Below are positions 18,209-27,256 of a stretch of DNA of 64,000 bases, one piece after another (within the stretch, counting starts at the first letter, position 1; each line of letters begins with the position of its first letter). The position numbers and the translations under genes were made by a program. The notes under the pieces were generated by a model, which worked only from the letters and a program-made list of their open reading frames with translations, did no database searches and was not told where the DNA came from. This DNA is from an uncultured Myxococcales bacterium (lineage in GTDB: Bacteria > Myxococcota_A > UBA9042 > DTJE01). The stretch covers positions 62,001-126,000 of the forward strand of contig CAIOFV010000105.1 of assembly GCA_903857665.1 (NCBI GenBank), given 5' to 3'.

Positions 18209-19066
18209 ATGAAGCACCTCCTGGTCGTCGCGGGAATCCTGGTCCATGCAGCCTCGGGCGTGGCCTATGCGCAGTCATCGAAAGCGCCCGCCGTCGCGCT
18301 CTTCGCCGTCCTCGACTCGTCGGGCGTTCTGGACGACGCGCAGGGGGCGCGGGTCGTGGACGTGGTGGCGGCGCGGCTGCGGGCCTCGGGACGGCTCGAC
18401 CCGCTGCCGGTTGTCGTTCGCACGCCTGAAGGGGTGGAGCAGGCGCCTGCCCGCGAGCCGTGCTCCGACACGGCCTGCCGCATGGAGGCCGCGCGAAGCC
18501 TCGATGCCGCGGCCATGCTTTCCATGGAACTCACCGAAACCGATGGCCGCTGCAAGGTCGGCCTGGCCCTGTACGGAACCCAGAGGACATCCCTGGAGGC
18601 GGCCAGCACGGCCACCGGCGCATGCGACGAAGCGGGGCTCGAGGCCTCGGCGCGCTCCGCCACGGCCACGCTGCTGAACGCATGGCTGGGGTACGACCCC
18701 GTCGTCCGCGCAAAGCTGGTGACCTACCGCAACGCAGGGATGGGCCTCACCGTGACCGGGATCGTGATGATGGTCGCGGGAGGGATCGCAGGCGGCGTGA
18801 TGCTGGCGGGATTGGGCGGCTGCGGCAAGGTGGTCAACGACGAGTGCTCGAACTTCGGGGCCCAGATGTCGGGGCTGGTCGTGCTCATTTCCGTGGTGCC
18901 CATCGGGGGCGCGCTGATCGTGGCCGGGGGGCCCGTCTGGGGCGTATATCAGCGCCGCCTCGACCGGTTCGACGCCGCCGCGTCCAAGGCGTCCCTGGTC
19001 GGGGTCGGCCCCCTCTATGATGCCCGCACCGGCGCGAAGGGCCTGGCGGCGACGTTCGCGTTCTGA
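18209..19066 (+). CDS. Exported protein with two C-terminal membrane spans
   Basis: A 285-residue protein with a clear signal peptide (cleavage near AYA-QS, residue 23), a soluble part with scattered cysteines (CSDTACRMEA, DGRCKVG, ATGACDEAG), then two hydrophobic segments around residues 178-200 and 220-245. The soluble half resembles the CsgG/FlgO-like or PEGA-type exported proteins common in myxobacteria, in which a small-molecule- or protein-binding domain faces the periplasm, but I cannot assign a family firmly. GCAAGG stands near the ATG as a weak ribosome site. Confidence 0.7.
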   Translation: MKHLLVVAGILVHAASGVAYAQSSKAPAVALFAVLDSSGVLDDAQGARVVDVVAARLRASGRLDPLPVVVRTPEGVEQAPAREPCSDTACRMEAARSLDAAAMLSMELTETDGRCKVGLALYGTQRTSLEAASTATGACDEAGLEASARSATATLLNAWLGYDPVVRAKLVTYRNAGMGLTVTGIVMMVAGGIAGGVMLAGLGGCGKVVNDECSNFGAQMSGLVVLISVVPIGGALIVAGGPVWGVYQRRLDRFDAAASKASLVGVGPLYDARTGAKGLAATFAF

Positions 19067-19246
19067 ACGCGGTCCCCTTCTTCGCCCAACCTCGCGAAAC
19101 CCGCTGCCCTACGCGTACACCATCCCCTGCCCAGCCCGTACCACAGGCGACGGCACGGTCCGTCGCCCATTTCCCAGCGCCTACAGGCATTTGCGGTTCG
19201 CTGGAGAGGCGGCATGTGCCTTGCACACCCCTCTTGTCGAGGCCGG

Positions 19247-20209
19247 ATGACGCGAGGCGGACGACCCATGACGGGACAGCACGCACAAACAGGCACCCCG
19301 CAGCAGGCGGGCGCATCGCGATCCGCGGCCTGGTGGCTCCTGCTGGCGGCGGGCCTCGCGATGACGGCCGCCGTGGCGCGATGGGCGGGGGTGGATCGCG
19401 CCTTCGAGGCCTGCCGGGAGGCGGGACCGGGCGTCCTGGCGATCCTGGCGGCGCCGGCCGTGGGGATGCTGATGCACGCACTGGGCTGGCGAGCCCTCCT
19501 TCCCCCTGCCGCCCGGCCCGGGATCCCGCGGGCCTGGCTGACCTATGTCGCGGCCCAGGGGATCGACGAGGTCGGGGGCGGGGTGCTGGGCGAACCCCTG
19601 AAGTGCCTGTCCCTGCCCAAGGAGCACCGGGACGTGGCGGTCGCGGCAATGGCCCTCGACAACATCGCGCAGATGCTGGCCTTCCTGCTGTTCCTGGCCG
19701 GGGCCCTGGCGGCACTGGCCGGGACCTCCGCGGCAGGACCGGTTCGCGCCGGGGTCTGGGCGACGCTCGGGGTGGTCCTGGCCATCGGGGGCGCGGGCCT
19801 GGCAGCGGTCTGGTGGCGCCCGGCGCGCTTCCCCGCGTGGTCCCGGGTTGCCGACGAGGTGCTCGCGGGGCTGCATCGACACCCGGGGCGGCTCGTGGCC
19901 TCCGTCGCCTGGCACCTGGGCGGCAAGGCGTGGATCATCGCCGAGTTCGGGCTGACCCTCGCGATCCTGGGACCGGTGGATCCCGGGGCGGCCGCGGGCC
20001 TGGCCGTGGTGTCCACGGCGGCATCGGCCATCGGGATGCCCATCCCGGGGCAGATCGGCGCGGTCGAGGGGGCCCTGGTGGCCGCCGGCCCCCTGTTCGG
20101 CGTCGCCGCCCCGGTGGCGCTGGCGCTGGCCCTGTTGCGCCGCGCCCGGAGCCTGGCCTGGATCGGGCTGGGCTTCGGCTGCGCGACCCTGCTCCGGAGG
20201 AAACCATGA
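19247..20209 (+). CDS. Lysylphosphatidylglycerol synthase TM-region-like membrane protein
   Basis: A 320-residue integral membrane protein with about seven spans. The C-terminal motif MPIPGQIGAVEGALVAAG matches the (P/G)-x-PGx(I/L)G-x-x-E signature of the UPF0104/AglD/LPG-synthase membrane family (PF03706), whose members sit in lipid or glycolipid flipping and modification. It lacks the catalytic aminoacyl-transferase domain of MprF. Start: an ATG at 19247 with GAGG 4 bases upstream; an in-frame ATG at 19268 is also possible. Confidence 0.75.
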   Translation: MTRGGRPMTGQHAQTGTPQQAGASRSAAWWLLLAAGLAMTAAVARWAGVDRAFEACREAGPGVLAILAAPAVGMLMHALGWRALLPPAARPGIPRAWLTYVAAQGIDEVGGGVLGEPLKCLSLPKEHRDVAVAAMALDNIAQMLAFLLFLAGALAALAGTSAAGPVRAGVWATLGVVLAIGGAGLAAVWWRPARFPAWSRVADEVLAGLHRHPGRLVASVAWHLGGKAWIIAEFGLTLAILGPVDPGAAAGLAVVSTAASAIGMPIPGQIGAVEGALVAAGPLFGVAAPVALALALLRRARSLAWIGLGFGCATLLRRKP

Positions 20210-20294
20210 CACGGCCCCCCCGCCGCTTGGGTGCCTCCCGCGGTTCTGGGTCCCCTCTCTCGACACAAACTGTCATCAACCGATCATCCGGATG

Positions 20295-20322
20295 TTGACC
20301 GCGGACCGGGGCGGTGTATGCT
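20295..20322 (+). promoter_or_regulatory. Sigma-70-like promoter of the kinase gene
   Basis: TTGACC at 20295-20300, 16 bases, TATGCT at 20317-20322. Transcription should begin near 20329, giving a leader of about 22 bases. A small hairpin (CACCA 20323-20327, loop ACGC, TGGTG 20332-20336) overlaps the start of the GGGAG ribosome site at 20336-20340. The promoter position excludes an ATG at 20318 as the kinase start. Confidence 0.6.
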
Positions 20323-20350
20323 CACCAACGCTGGTGGGAGAATCATAGTC

Positions 20351-22216
20351 ATGAAGCGTGCGCCTCAAGGCGAGGGCGCAGCTCTGCAGGCAGGCCCCGG
20401 GGCCCACCTGCTGGGCCGGGCCCTCGATGCCCGCTACCTGATCAAGACCATCATCGGCGTGGGGGGCATGGGGACCGTCTACTGTGCCGAGCAGTTCAGC
20501 ATGCGGCGCGACGTCGCCGTGAAGGTCGTGCGGCACGACATCCAGGACGAAAACTCCGTGCGCCGCTTCCTGACCGAGGCCCGGGCCGCCAGCCGCCTGA
20601 AGAGCCCCCACACCGTGACGGTCTTCGACTTCGGGCGGACTCGCGACGGCATCCTGTACATCGCGATGGAGCTGCTGGAGGGGCGGTCCCTGGCACGGGA
20701 GTTGAAGAACGAGGGGAGACCCATCCCGCTGGTCCGCGCCGCACGGTTGATCCACCAGGTTCTGGATTCGATGTCCGAGGCCCACGGCCTGGGCATCCTG
20801 CACCGCGACCTGAAGCCGGAAAACGTCCTCCTGCTGGACGTCTCGGGCTCGCGGGACTTCCTCAAGGTGCTGGACTTCGGCGTCGCCAAGATGATGGGCG
20901 AGGTGCGGCCAGGGACCACGGCCGCCGGCGTGTCGTTCGGGACGCCCATCTACATGAGCCCCGAACAGATGATGGGTCGGAAGGTCGGTCCCGAGACGGA
21001 CCTCTACTCCGTGGCCATCATGCTGTTCGAGCTGCTGGCCGGCAAGCCGCCCCTCGAAGGCTTGAGCCCGATCGAGATCGCCATGAAGAAGGTCGAGGGG
21101 AAGATGCCCCCCCTGCGGCAGGTGAACCCCAGGGTCGAGTCCTCGGACGCCCTGGAAGCCTTCTTCGCCCGGGCCTTGGCGCCGGACCCCGCGAACCGGC
21201 CATCCGACGTCAAGACCTTCCGCGAGGAACTCAACCGGGCCGTCAGCGCCATGAACGGCAAGGCACGGCCCGACGACGAGTTCTCCGGGATCCCGGTGCA
21301 GGCGATGGACGCATCGGCGATCGTCATGTCGCGGCGTGCCTCGGTCAACCCGCACCCATCGACGGTTCGCGGAGTGCCGGTCGTCGAGGACGATGAATCG
21401 TACACGCCTCCGCCCGCGCCGTACACGCAGTACGAGCCGCACGAAATGCAGTCGCCTGCCCCGGTCAGGCCTCCCCCATCGACGGTCCGCGGGGTGCCGG
21501 TCGTGACGCCGGGCCATCGACCCGCCGCGGCGATCGATCCACGACCGGTCGTGGCGCCCGGCCATCGACCCGCCGCAGCACAACCGAGGGCTGCGCCGCA
21601 CCCTTCGCCGCCACAGGGCGCCCCATGGAACGCCGTCCCCCTGGCGCAGATGCAGGTGGAATCGGGGGGCGATCGGCCCGGCCCGCGCATCCCTGTCGAA
21701 CGTATCGATGAGCCGGCGAAGGCGTCGCCCCCACGACCGCCCGAGACGCTCATCGCGGCGAAGCCCGGTCGGGTCCCGGAGCGCCGCAAGCGGCCCAGGA
21801 CGACCAGCCTCAGGAACGTCGTCTGCCTCGTCGGAGGGACGCGCCACAAGGCCCTCGTGGCCGAGATCAGCGAGACCGGGGGCTACCTCTACTCCCACTG
21901 GATGCCCCGGCCGGGCGACAACCTCAGCATCCTGTTCCGCCCGTCCGACGACACCATCGGTCCCGCCATCATCATCGCGTCCCGCGTGGTACGCGTGGTG
22001 GAAAAGCCGGCGACTCCCGGCGGGGTGAGCGGCTTCTCGGTGAAGTGGCTGGTGCTGCGTACCGAGGGGCGCCTGGCGCGCCTGCAGGCCTTCTACAAGA
22101 ACACGTTCGACGCGGACCTGCCGGGAGCCTGCACGCATGGCGAAGCGCGCCTGTGGGAGTACTGGTTCGAGGATCGGCTCCTGCAGCGCAACGTCACCCG
22201 CAGGAACGGGGTCTGA
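20351..22216 (+). CDS. Ser/Thr protein kinase with C-terminal PilZ-like domain
   Basis: A 621-residue cytosolic fusion with no membrane span. The Hanks-type kinase (about 24-300) is intact: glycine loop GVGGMGTVY (36-44), K58 in AVKVV, HRDLKPEN (151-158) with catalytic D153, DFG 175-177, and GTPIYMSPEQ in the activation segment. A Pro-rich linker (310-480) holds two copies of PSTVRGVPVV (336-345 and 376-385) and a duplicated PGHRPAAA. Residues 485-585 look like a PilZ-type barrel, as in other myxobacterial kinase-PilZ fusions, though the RxxxR/DxSxxG motif is degenerate (EISETGGYL). Its own promoter lies just upstream. It probably links phosphorylation to cyclic-di-GMP, consistent with the HD-GYP and PilZ genes that follow. 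Confidence 0.92.
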   Translation: MKRAPQGEGAALQAGPGAHLLGRALDARYLIKTIIGVGGMGTVYCAEQFSMRRDVAVKVVRHDIQDENSVRRFLTEARAASRLKSPHTVTVFDFGRTRDGILYIAMELLEGRSLARELKNEGRPIPLVRAARLIHQVLDSMSEAHGLGILHRDLKPENVLLLDVSGSRDFLKVLDFGVAKMMGEVRPGTTAAGVSFGTPIYMSPEQMMGRKVGPETDLYSVAIMLFELLAGKPPLEGLSPIEIAMKKVEGKMPPLRQVNPRVESSDALEAFFARALAPDPANRPSDVKTFREELNRAVSAMNGKARPDDEFSGIPVQAMDASAIVMSRRASVNPHPSTVRGVPVVEDDESYTPPPAPYTQYEPHEMQSPAPVRPPPSTVRGVPVVTPGHRPAAAIDPRPVVAPGHRPAAAQPRAAPHPSPPQGAPWNAVPLAQMQVESGGDRPGPRIPVERIDEPAKASPPRPPETLIAAKPGRVPERRKRPRTTSLRNVVCLVGGTRHKALVAEISETGGYLYSHWMPRPGDNLSILFRPSDDTIGPAIIIASRVVRVVEKPATPGGVSGFSVKWLVLRTEGRLARLQAFYKNTFDADLPGACTHGEARLWEYWFEDRLLQRNVTRRNGV

Positions 22217-22417
22217 CCCTGCGCCGGTTCCCGCGCCTCCCGAAGCCGGCAACTGGAGCACGCCTCGTCCAGGAGGCGGACACCACCGCTCCACGACGGA
22301 CCGGGCCGCCGACCCGGGCGATCCCCGTTTCCGCAAGGCGGTATGCCCCCTTCGGCCAAGGAACGTTCGCGGCACGCCCGTTGCAAAATGATCGTTCGAC
22401 CCGACCTGGAGGAACCG

Positions 22418-23137
22418 ATGCGACAGCCGCTTCCCTGGACGTGCCTCCTGGTGCTGCTGCTGGTGGCGGCCGGTTGCGCGACCGTCAGCCCGCCCCCCAT
22501 GCGGATGCTGAACGAGCCGGTGCTGCGGCCCGAGGCCGGGGCGGTGTCGCTGTCCGCGACCGCAGGGGGCGATGTCGGCATCTTCTTCAAGGCCGCGGCA
22601 GGAGGCGAGGCCCGCGTGGACCTGCAGGCGACCCGGGAGATCGCCCTCGAGGCCTCCGGCGGCGGCGGCCACGTCGTCGAGCGCCAGGACGTCCACGGCT
22701 CGCCCACGTGGCTGGCATGCGGCCGACTGGGAGGCGTGTACCGGCCGACGCACCTCGACTGGTTGACCCTGCGCTTCGGCGTCGGAGGGGGCGGCGCGAG
22801 CACCGGCCTGACCTACGCCACCACCGACGTGGGTGTATCGTTCGGGTGGACCTTCCTGCGCCGCGTACGGCCCTATGGAGGCGTCTCGCTGGCCTTGTCC
22901 ACGCCGATCGAGCACGGCCCGTGGATCGGAAACACCCAGGACGACACGCTGCGACGCCCCCAGACGACGCTCTGGCTGGGCGGCAACCTGGGCCTCGCGG
23001 TCCGGGTGGCCGGAAACTTCGAGGTGGGCGCGGAGGGGTTCGTCGATACCGGATTCCGGGTGACCCACAACGGGGACGGCGGCCTCCTCTTCGGCGGGAC
23101 CGGCGTGCTCCGCTACACGTTCGGACCGACGAACTGA
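22418..23137 (+). CDS. Outer-membrane-type lipoprotein, unknown function
   Basis: A 239-residue lipoprotein: signal peptide with lipobox LVAAGC, lipidated Cys at residue 20. The mature part is Gly-rich with alternating hydrophobic/polar stretches, and the last segment (GLLFGGTGVLRYTFGPTN) ends in a pattern typical of outer-membrane beta strands. It may be a small barrel or barrel-like lipoprotein. A perfect GGAGGA lies 5 bases before the ATG, which rejects longer in-frame starts. It stands between the kinase and HD-GYP genes in the same direction. I do not recognise a family. Confidence 0.72.
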   Translation: MRQPLPWTCLLVLLLVAAGCATVSPPPMRMLNEPVLRPEAGAVSLSATAGGDVGIFFKAAAGGEARVDLQATREIALEASGGGGHVVERQDVHGSPTWLACGRLGGVYRPTHLDWLTLRFGVGGGGASTGLTYATTDVGVSFGWTFLRRVRPYGGVSLALSTPIEHGPWIGNTQDDTLRRPQTTLWLGGNLGLAVRVAGNFEVGAEGFVDTGFRVTHNGDGGLLFGGTGVLRYTFGPTN

Positions 23138-23268
23138 TCCCCCGGTACGCCCGAGGCGCCCCCCCCTTCCTAATGCTCCCTTCCGAACCTTCCGATACCC
23201 CTCCGGCAGGGCGATGTCCCGGTCCTCGGGGCCGACGCTTCGCCGGGTACGAACCTGTCGGGGGAGCC

Positions 23269-24009
23269 ATGAACCCTTTGCGCCGCGTCGATGGCACAGA
23301 CATCGCAGCTCCCGGCGGGAACGAAGCCTGCTCGGCCGAACTGGTGCTGGCGAACGAGGTCCTGCGCCAGGAGTCCGCGGAACGGCGCCGGTCGCAGGAA
23401 CGGCTGGCCACGGCGTACGCGACCCTCGCGACCGCCTACGAGGAAACGATCCGCGGATGGGCCCTGGCGCTGGAATTGCGGGACCTCGAGACCCGGGGGC
23501 ATACCGCCCGCGTGACCGCGCTGACCCTGTCCCTGGCGAGGTCCTGGGGATTGACCGAAAGCCGGATCGTCCACCTGCAGCGGGGCGCCATCCTGCATGA
23601 CATCGGCAAGCTGGGCATCCCCGACGCGATCCTGCTGAAGCCGGGACGGCTGACGCCGGAGGAGCGCGCCATCATCCAGCGACATCCGGACCTTGCGCGC
23701 CAGATGCTGGGCGAAATCCCGTTCCTGGAACCCGCGATGGCCATCCCGTGGTGCCATCATGAACGATGGGATGGCGGCGGCTATCCGCGCGGATTGCGAG
23801 GCGAGGAGATCCCGCTGGAGGCACGGATGTTTTCCGTGGTGGACGTCTGGGACGCCCTGCGATCGACGCGACCGTACAAGGAACCCTGGCCCGCGGCGCG
23901 CGTGGCCCTGCTGCTGCGGGACGAGGCGGGGCGCCAGTTCGACCCCGCGGTGGTGGACGCGTTCCTGGCCCTGGACATGGTGGTGGCAGAAATCGCCTTC
24001 GAGGCGTGA
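23269..24009 (+). CDS. HD-GYP domain cyclic-di-GMP phosphodiesterase
   Basis: A 246-residue protein: a short coiled-coil (about 22-60) and one HD-GYP domain (62-240). Seen: metal-binding H110-D111 in ILHDIGKLGIPD, the HHERWDGGGYP block at 163-173 that defines HD-GYP, and the conserved RPYK near 201. All metal and GYP motifs are present, so hydrolysis of cyclic-di-GMP is likely. No receiver or membrane domain is attached, so input probably comes from a partner. The PilZ gene starts 28 bases later. Confidence 0.9.
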   Translation: MNPLRRVDGTDIAAPGGNEACSAELVLANEVLRQESAERRRSQERLATAYATLATAYEETIRGWALALELRDLETRGHTARVTALTLSLARSWGLTESRIVHLQRGAILHDIGKLGIPDAILLKPGRLTPEERAIIQRHPDLARQMLGEIPFLEPAMAIPWCHHERWDGGGYPRGLRGEEIPLEARMFSVVDVWDALRSTRPYKEPWPAARVALLLRDEAGRQFDPAVVDAFLALDMVVAEIAFEA

Positions 24010-24037
24010 CACCCGGACAACCCACGAAGGATGGACG

Positions 24038-24955
24038 ATGCAGCCGACCCACAGAGCGAGCCTGGCCTCCCCCGAATGCGCGGCGGAGCGCCGCCGGCAT
24101 CCCCGCCGTGCCCTGCTGCAAGACGTGCACTGCTACGTCGATGGCGCGCGGCTGGACGGTTCGTGCCTGAACGTGAGCGCCGGGGGACTGTTCCTGAAGA
24201 CGGGCGTGCAGCGGGACATCGCGCCGGGGGCCTCGGTGGGCCTGGTGTTCAAGGCGCAACCGCACTCGCAGTCGCCGGTGATCCTGTTCGGGCAGGTGGC
24301 GAGGCAGCAGCCGGCCGGGGACGAGGGGCTGGGGATTGCCTGGGCGAAGGCGGTCAGTCCCGGCGAGCCCGGGGAACTGGTGGCGGTGCTGCGGCAGGTC
24401 CTGGGGATCGAGCCCGAGGATGTCCACCGGGTCGTGGACGAGGACGGGCAGGCTCGCAGCGTGTACCTGTTCGCATCGAGTCCTCCGACCGAGGGCGAGC
24501 CCGCAGGGTTCGTGGAACGGCCCGAGGAATCCGGCTGGCCTCGCGCCCAGGGGCCGGGCGCGATCTCCCGGCAGTTCGATCGGCGATTCGCGGGCACGCC
24601 TCTGGACGAACCCGCGCTGCTGATGACGGAAGGCAGGGAGCGCATCGGCCGGCTGCGACGCCTCGGAATGACGGGGCTGGCGCTGACCCTCCAGGAGGAA
24701 CCGGCACTGGCGATCGGGGCCGACGTGGAAATCCGCGTCGAGATCCGGACCAACGTCGGGGTGATACCGATCGCCCTCCGTTGTCGCATGCTGGGACCGG
24801 AGGTCGAAGAGCAGGGACCGGAGGGTCGGCCCTCCCGCAAATCGGACCGCACCAGCCTGGCCTTCGAGATCGTGGCGCGCGACGAGGGCGATCACGCGGG
24901 CATCGTGGACCGCTACCTGAAGTGGCTCCACCTGAGCTCGATGTTCCAGTCCTAG
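24038..24955 (+). CDS. PilZ-domain protein (two PilZ-like repeats)
   Basis: A 305-residue soluble protein. The first domain (about 15-120) has the cyclic-di-GMP-binding RxxxR (ERRRHPRRAL, 17-26) and N-x-SxxG (NVSAGG, 45-50) motifs. A second PilZ-like barrel (about 185-300) is recognisable by fold pattern but lacks clear binding residues. It follows the HD-GYP gene by 28 bases with GAAGGA before the ATG, so a phosphodiesterase and a receptor are probably made together. The gene ends 22 bases from a convergent neighbour. Confidence 0.82.
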   Translation: MQPTHRASLASPECAAERRRHPRRALLQDVHCYVDGARLDGSCLNVSAGGLFLKTGVQRDIAPGASVGLVFKAQPHSQSPVILFGQVARQQPAGDEGLGIAWAKAVSPGEPGELVAVLRQVLGIEPEDVHRVVDEDGQARSVYLFASSPPTEGEPAGFVERPEESGWPRAQGPGAISRQFDRRFAGTPLDEPALLMTEGRERIGRLRRLGMTGLALTLQEEPALAIGADVEIRVEIRTNVGVIPIALRCRMLGPEVEEQGPEGRPSRKSDRTSLAFEIVARDEGDHAGIVDRYLKWLHLSSMFQS

Positions 24956-24977
24956 CCGTCGGGTGGGCACATCGGGA

Positions 24978-26366
24978 TCAGGGTTGGACGCCGATGGCGC
25001 CGGGCATGCCGGTGTACCCTTCCCCGAGGGACGTCACGCCCAGGTCCGTCACGGTACCGTCCGCCTTCATCCACACCGTCCGGATGCCGGCCACCTCGGT
25101 CACCAGCACCATGCCCGACAGCGCGCCGCGGTCGATGAGGGCCGCCGCGCCGGGCAGCTGGGGCTTGCCGCCCATGTAGGCCACTTCGCCGCGGTTCGAA
25201 AACGGCGTCGTCGCGTTGCCGTCATCGCGGTCCAGCACGAACAGGGCGTTGCCGTAGCCGCTCACGGCCAGCACCGTGCCGCCCGCCGGGGCGGCCAGCA
25301 GCACCACCGGGTCGTTGAACGGGAAGTTGCCTGGCAGGGACAGCGAGTCCCCGGTGACGGCTACCACCGTGATCGAGTTGGGAGTCCCGGAGATCTCGTC
25401 GTTGTCGCCCAGCAGCACGTACTTCCCGTCGGGCGTGACGGTCGCGCCGGTGACGATGGCATCGGCGCCGAAGGCCTGCGCGCTGCCCAGGAGGGTCGGC
25501 GAGGCGCCCCAGCCCAGAAGGTGCACGTCCATTCCCGCCGGCGAGCCCAGCGTGTCGTCCGCCGCCAGCACGGCGCGATCGGGGCGGCCCGGCAGAGGCA
25601 GCAACGCCCGGGGCAGCTTCGACGCCAGCACGCGCCCCTGGTCGGACAGCGTGCCGTCACAGGCGATGTCCACGCGGTACACGCCGCCCCCGATGTTGGC
25701 CCACTCCCCGTCGAGCACCCAGGCGTGGTCGCCCTCGGGCGCCATCACGACGCGATCGGCGTAGAACGAGCCCTTGAACGCGGCGTGGACCACCACGGGG
25801 GTGCCGTCGGCGCCCACGCGAAACACACCCAGCGTGCCATCGTTCTGCGGCACGATGCCGACGGCACCGTCGGGCGTGAAGGTGACCTGGCCCCCGAAGG
25901 CCGGGCCCATCTGCAGCGTCGTTCCCGTCGGCGCCAGCGCGCCTTCGGCCGAAAGGTCCAGGAACATCCAGGCATTGGCCGGATCGCCATTGGTGTCGTA
26001 CGGCAGCGACACGGCGACCTTTCGAACCCGGTCGGCCGGTGCCGGGAGGCGAGGGCACGATTCGGTGCCCGGATCCGAGGGCACGTCCGAGGCACCCGGA
26101 TCCAGGAGGGCATCGGCCGGGACGTCGGCAAGCACTTCGCCGGCCGGCAGGTCGCCGGGTCCCTCGTCCGCCCGCCCCGGGTCCACCGGGACCAGGTCGC
26201 GATCGACGCCCGGGTCGGCGGCATCTGGGGACGCGACATCCATCACGTCGTTCGGCACGTTCGTGTCGGCGCCGCCGAGGTCGGACCCCGCCCCTCCGCC
26301 ACAACCGGCGGCCAGCCCGAGGACCAGCGCCGCCAACCACCTCGTACCGCGCGCGAAACCGTTCAT
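24978..26366 (-). CDS. Beta-propeller-like lipoprotein
   Basis: A 462-residue lipoprotein: lipobox LGLAAGC with Cys near residue 22, then an Asp/Val/Pro-rich linker (about 30-105) and a body of repeated strands with Asp-Gly turns (TFTPDGAVGIVPQNDG, TVTPDGKYVLLGDND), which suggests a seven-bladed propeller of the YncE/WD40-like kind. Such proteins usually display a binding platform at the cell surface. GGAGGGC precedes the ATG. Function unknown. Shares the linker style with 27238-28155, 43071-43904 and 48574-49803. Confidence 0.78.
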   Translation of the reverse strand: MNGFARGTRWLAALVLGLAAGCGGGAGSDLGGADTNVPNDVMDVASPDAADPGVDRDLVPVDPGRADEGPGDLPAGEVLADVPADALLDPGASDVPSDPGTESCPRLPAPADRVRKVAVSLPYDTNGDPANAWMFLDLSAEGALAPTGTTLQMGPAFGGQVTFTPDGAVGIVPQNDGTLGVFRVGADGTPVVVHAAFKGSFYADRVVMAPEGDHAWVLDGEWANIGGGVYRVDIACDGTLSDQGRVLASKLPRALLPLPGRPDRAVLAADDTLGSPAGMDVHLLGWGASPTLLGSAQAFGADAIVTGATVTPDGKYVLLGDNDEISGTPNSITVVAVTGDSLSLPGNFPFNDPVVLLAAPAGGTVLAVSGYGNALFVLDRDDGNATTPFSNRGEVAYMGGKPQLPGAAALIDRGALSGMVLVTEVAGIRTVWMKADGTVTDLGVTSLGEGYTGMPGAIGVQP

Positions 26367-26442
26367 CGTGCCCTCCGGTGCGGGGAGTCTACCACGCGTG
26401 ATTGCGGGCTCGAACGGCAGGAAGGCGACCGGGGGGACGACG

Positions 26443-27126
26443 CTAGAAAGGCACCGACAGCAGGTTCACCACGAACGTGTTTCCACCGTGCGCCGTACCG
26501 CGGAGACCGCGACGCACGGGCACCAGCGAGGACGCGGCCTCGCCGGCCGGCGGGGGGGCCGGGTCGTCGTCGGGTTCGACGCCGCCGGGCGTCTCCGGGG
26601 CCGGCGCTGGCGCCGCGGGCGTCTTGCGGGAACCGTACCAGTCGGCCAGCTCGCGGGCCTCCCGGGAGGGTGTCGCCAGAAGGACGATGCCGGGGATGCT
26701 CATGCCGACGCCGGCCACCAGGAACCCGATCCCCGTCCCCAGGGCCCTGTAGTACCCGGTGGATTCGCAGTTGTAGTCGCACTCGTGGTGGGCTGCGCTT
26801 GCCACGGACGTGACGATGACTCCCACCACGGTCAGCACGAGGCCGGGGACCATAAGTGCGGTGCCCCCGCCGTTCCGCCGCCGCTGCGCGTCGATCGCCA
26901 TGCCGGCCCGCAGCCGCAGATCCTTGTCGTCCTCCAGCAGTTCGGCGGCGGTCCAGGGGTCGATCTTGAGGATCTTGCCCAACTGCCGGGCCTCGCGCTC
27001 GAAGCCGCGGGAGCCCGGTCCGTTGCCGGGCCGGGCGCGGGCCTCGGCCGAGGGAACCATGGACACCAGGAAGGCGGCCGCCAGCAGGACGGCGACCAGG
27101 GCGCAAAACCCGCTTCTTCCGTTCAT
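26443..27126 (-). CDS. Exported membrane protein, unknown function
   Basis: A 227-residue protein with a signal peptide (cleavage near AEA-RA, residue 30). A helical region (45-85) with LGKILKIDPWTAAELLEDD is followed by two hydrophobic spans (about 90-110 and 130-152) with a short Cys/His loop between them (HHECDYNCES) and a Pro-rich tail. The layout resembles 18209-19066 (signal peptide, soluble part, two late spans). GGAGA before the ATG sets the start. I do not recognise a family. Confidence 0.65.
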   Translation of the reverse strand: MNGRSGFCALVAVLLAAAFLVSMVPSAEARARPGNGPGSRGFEREARQLGKILKIDPWTAAELLEDDKDLRLRAGMAIDAQRRRNGGGTALMVPGLVLTVVGVIVTSVASAAHHECDYNCESTGYYRALGTGIGFLVAGVGMSIPGIVLLATPSREARELADWYGSRKTPAAPAPAPETPGGVEPDDDPAPPPAGEAASSLVPVRRGLRGTAHGGNTFVVNLLSVPF

Positions 27127-27218
27127 GGGAATCTCCGGCACGACTGCGGACATCGTACGGGATTCCGGGGGGGAAATACCATCGGGATTCCATCGTGCCT
27201 CCGACAGCCGTACGCGAT

Positions 27219-27256
27219 TACCGGTAGTCGTGCACGGCTACCGGTAGTCGTGCACG
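27219..27256 (+). repeat. Two tandem 20-base palindrome-rich units
   Basis: TACCGGTAGTCGTGCACG occurs at 27219-27236 and again at 27239-27256, period 20. Each unit contains two perfect palindromes, TACCGGTA and CGTGCACG. A degenerate third unit may precede it (CCGTACGCGATTACC). The second copy supplies the last codons and stop of the gene at 27238-28155. Confidence 0.75.

Noticed and set aside
22301-22317. Hairpin CCGGG/CCCGG after the kinase gene as a terminator
   Set aside because: Stem of only five pairs, no T-run, and GC-rich DNA forms such stems often.
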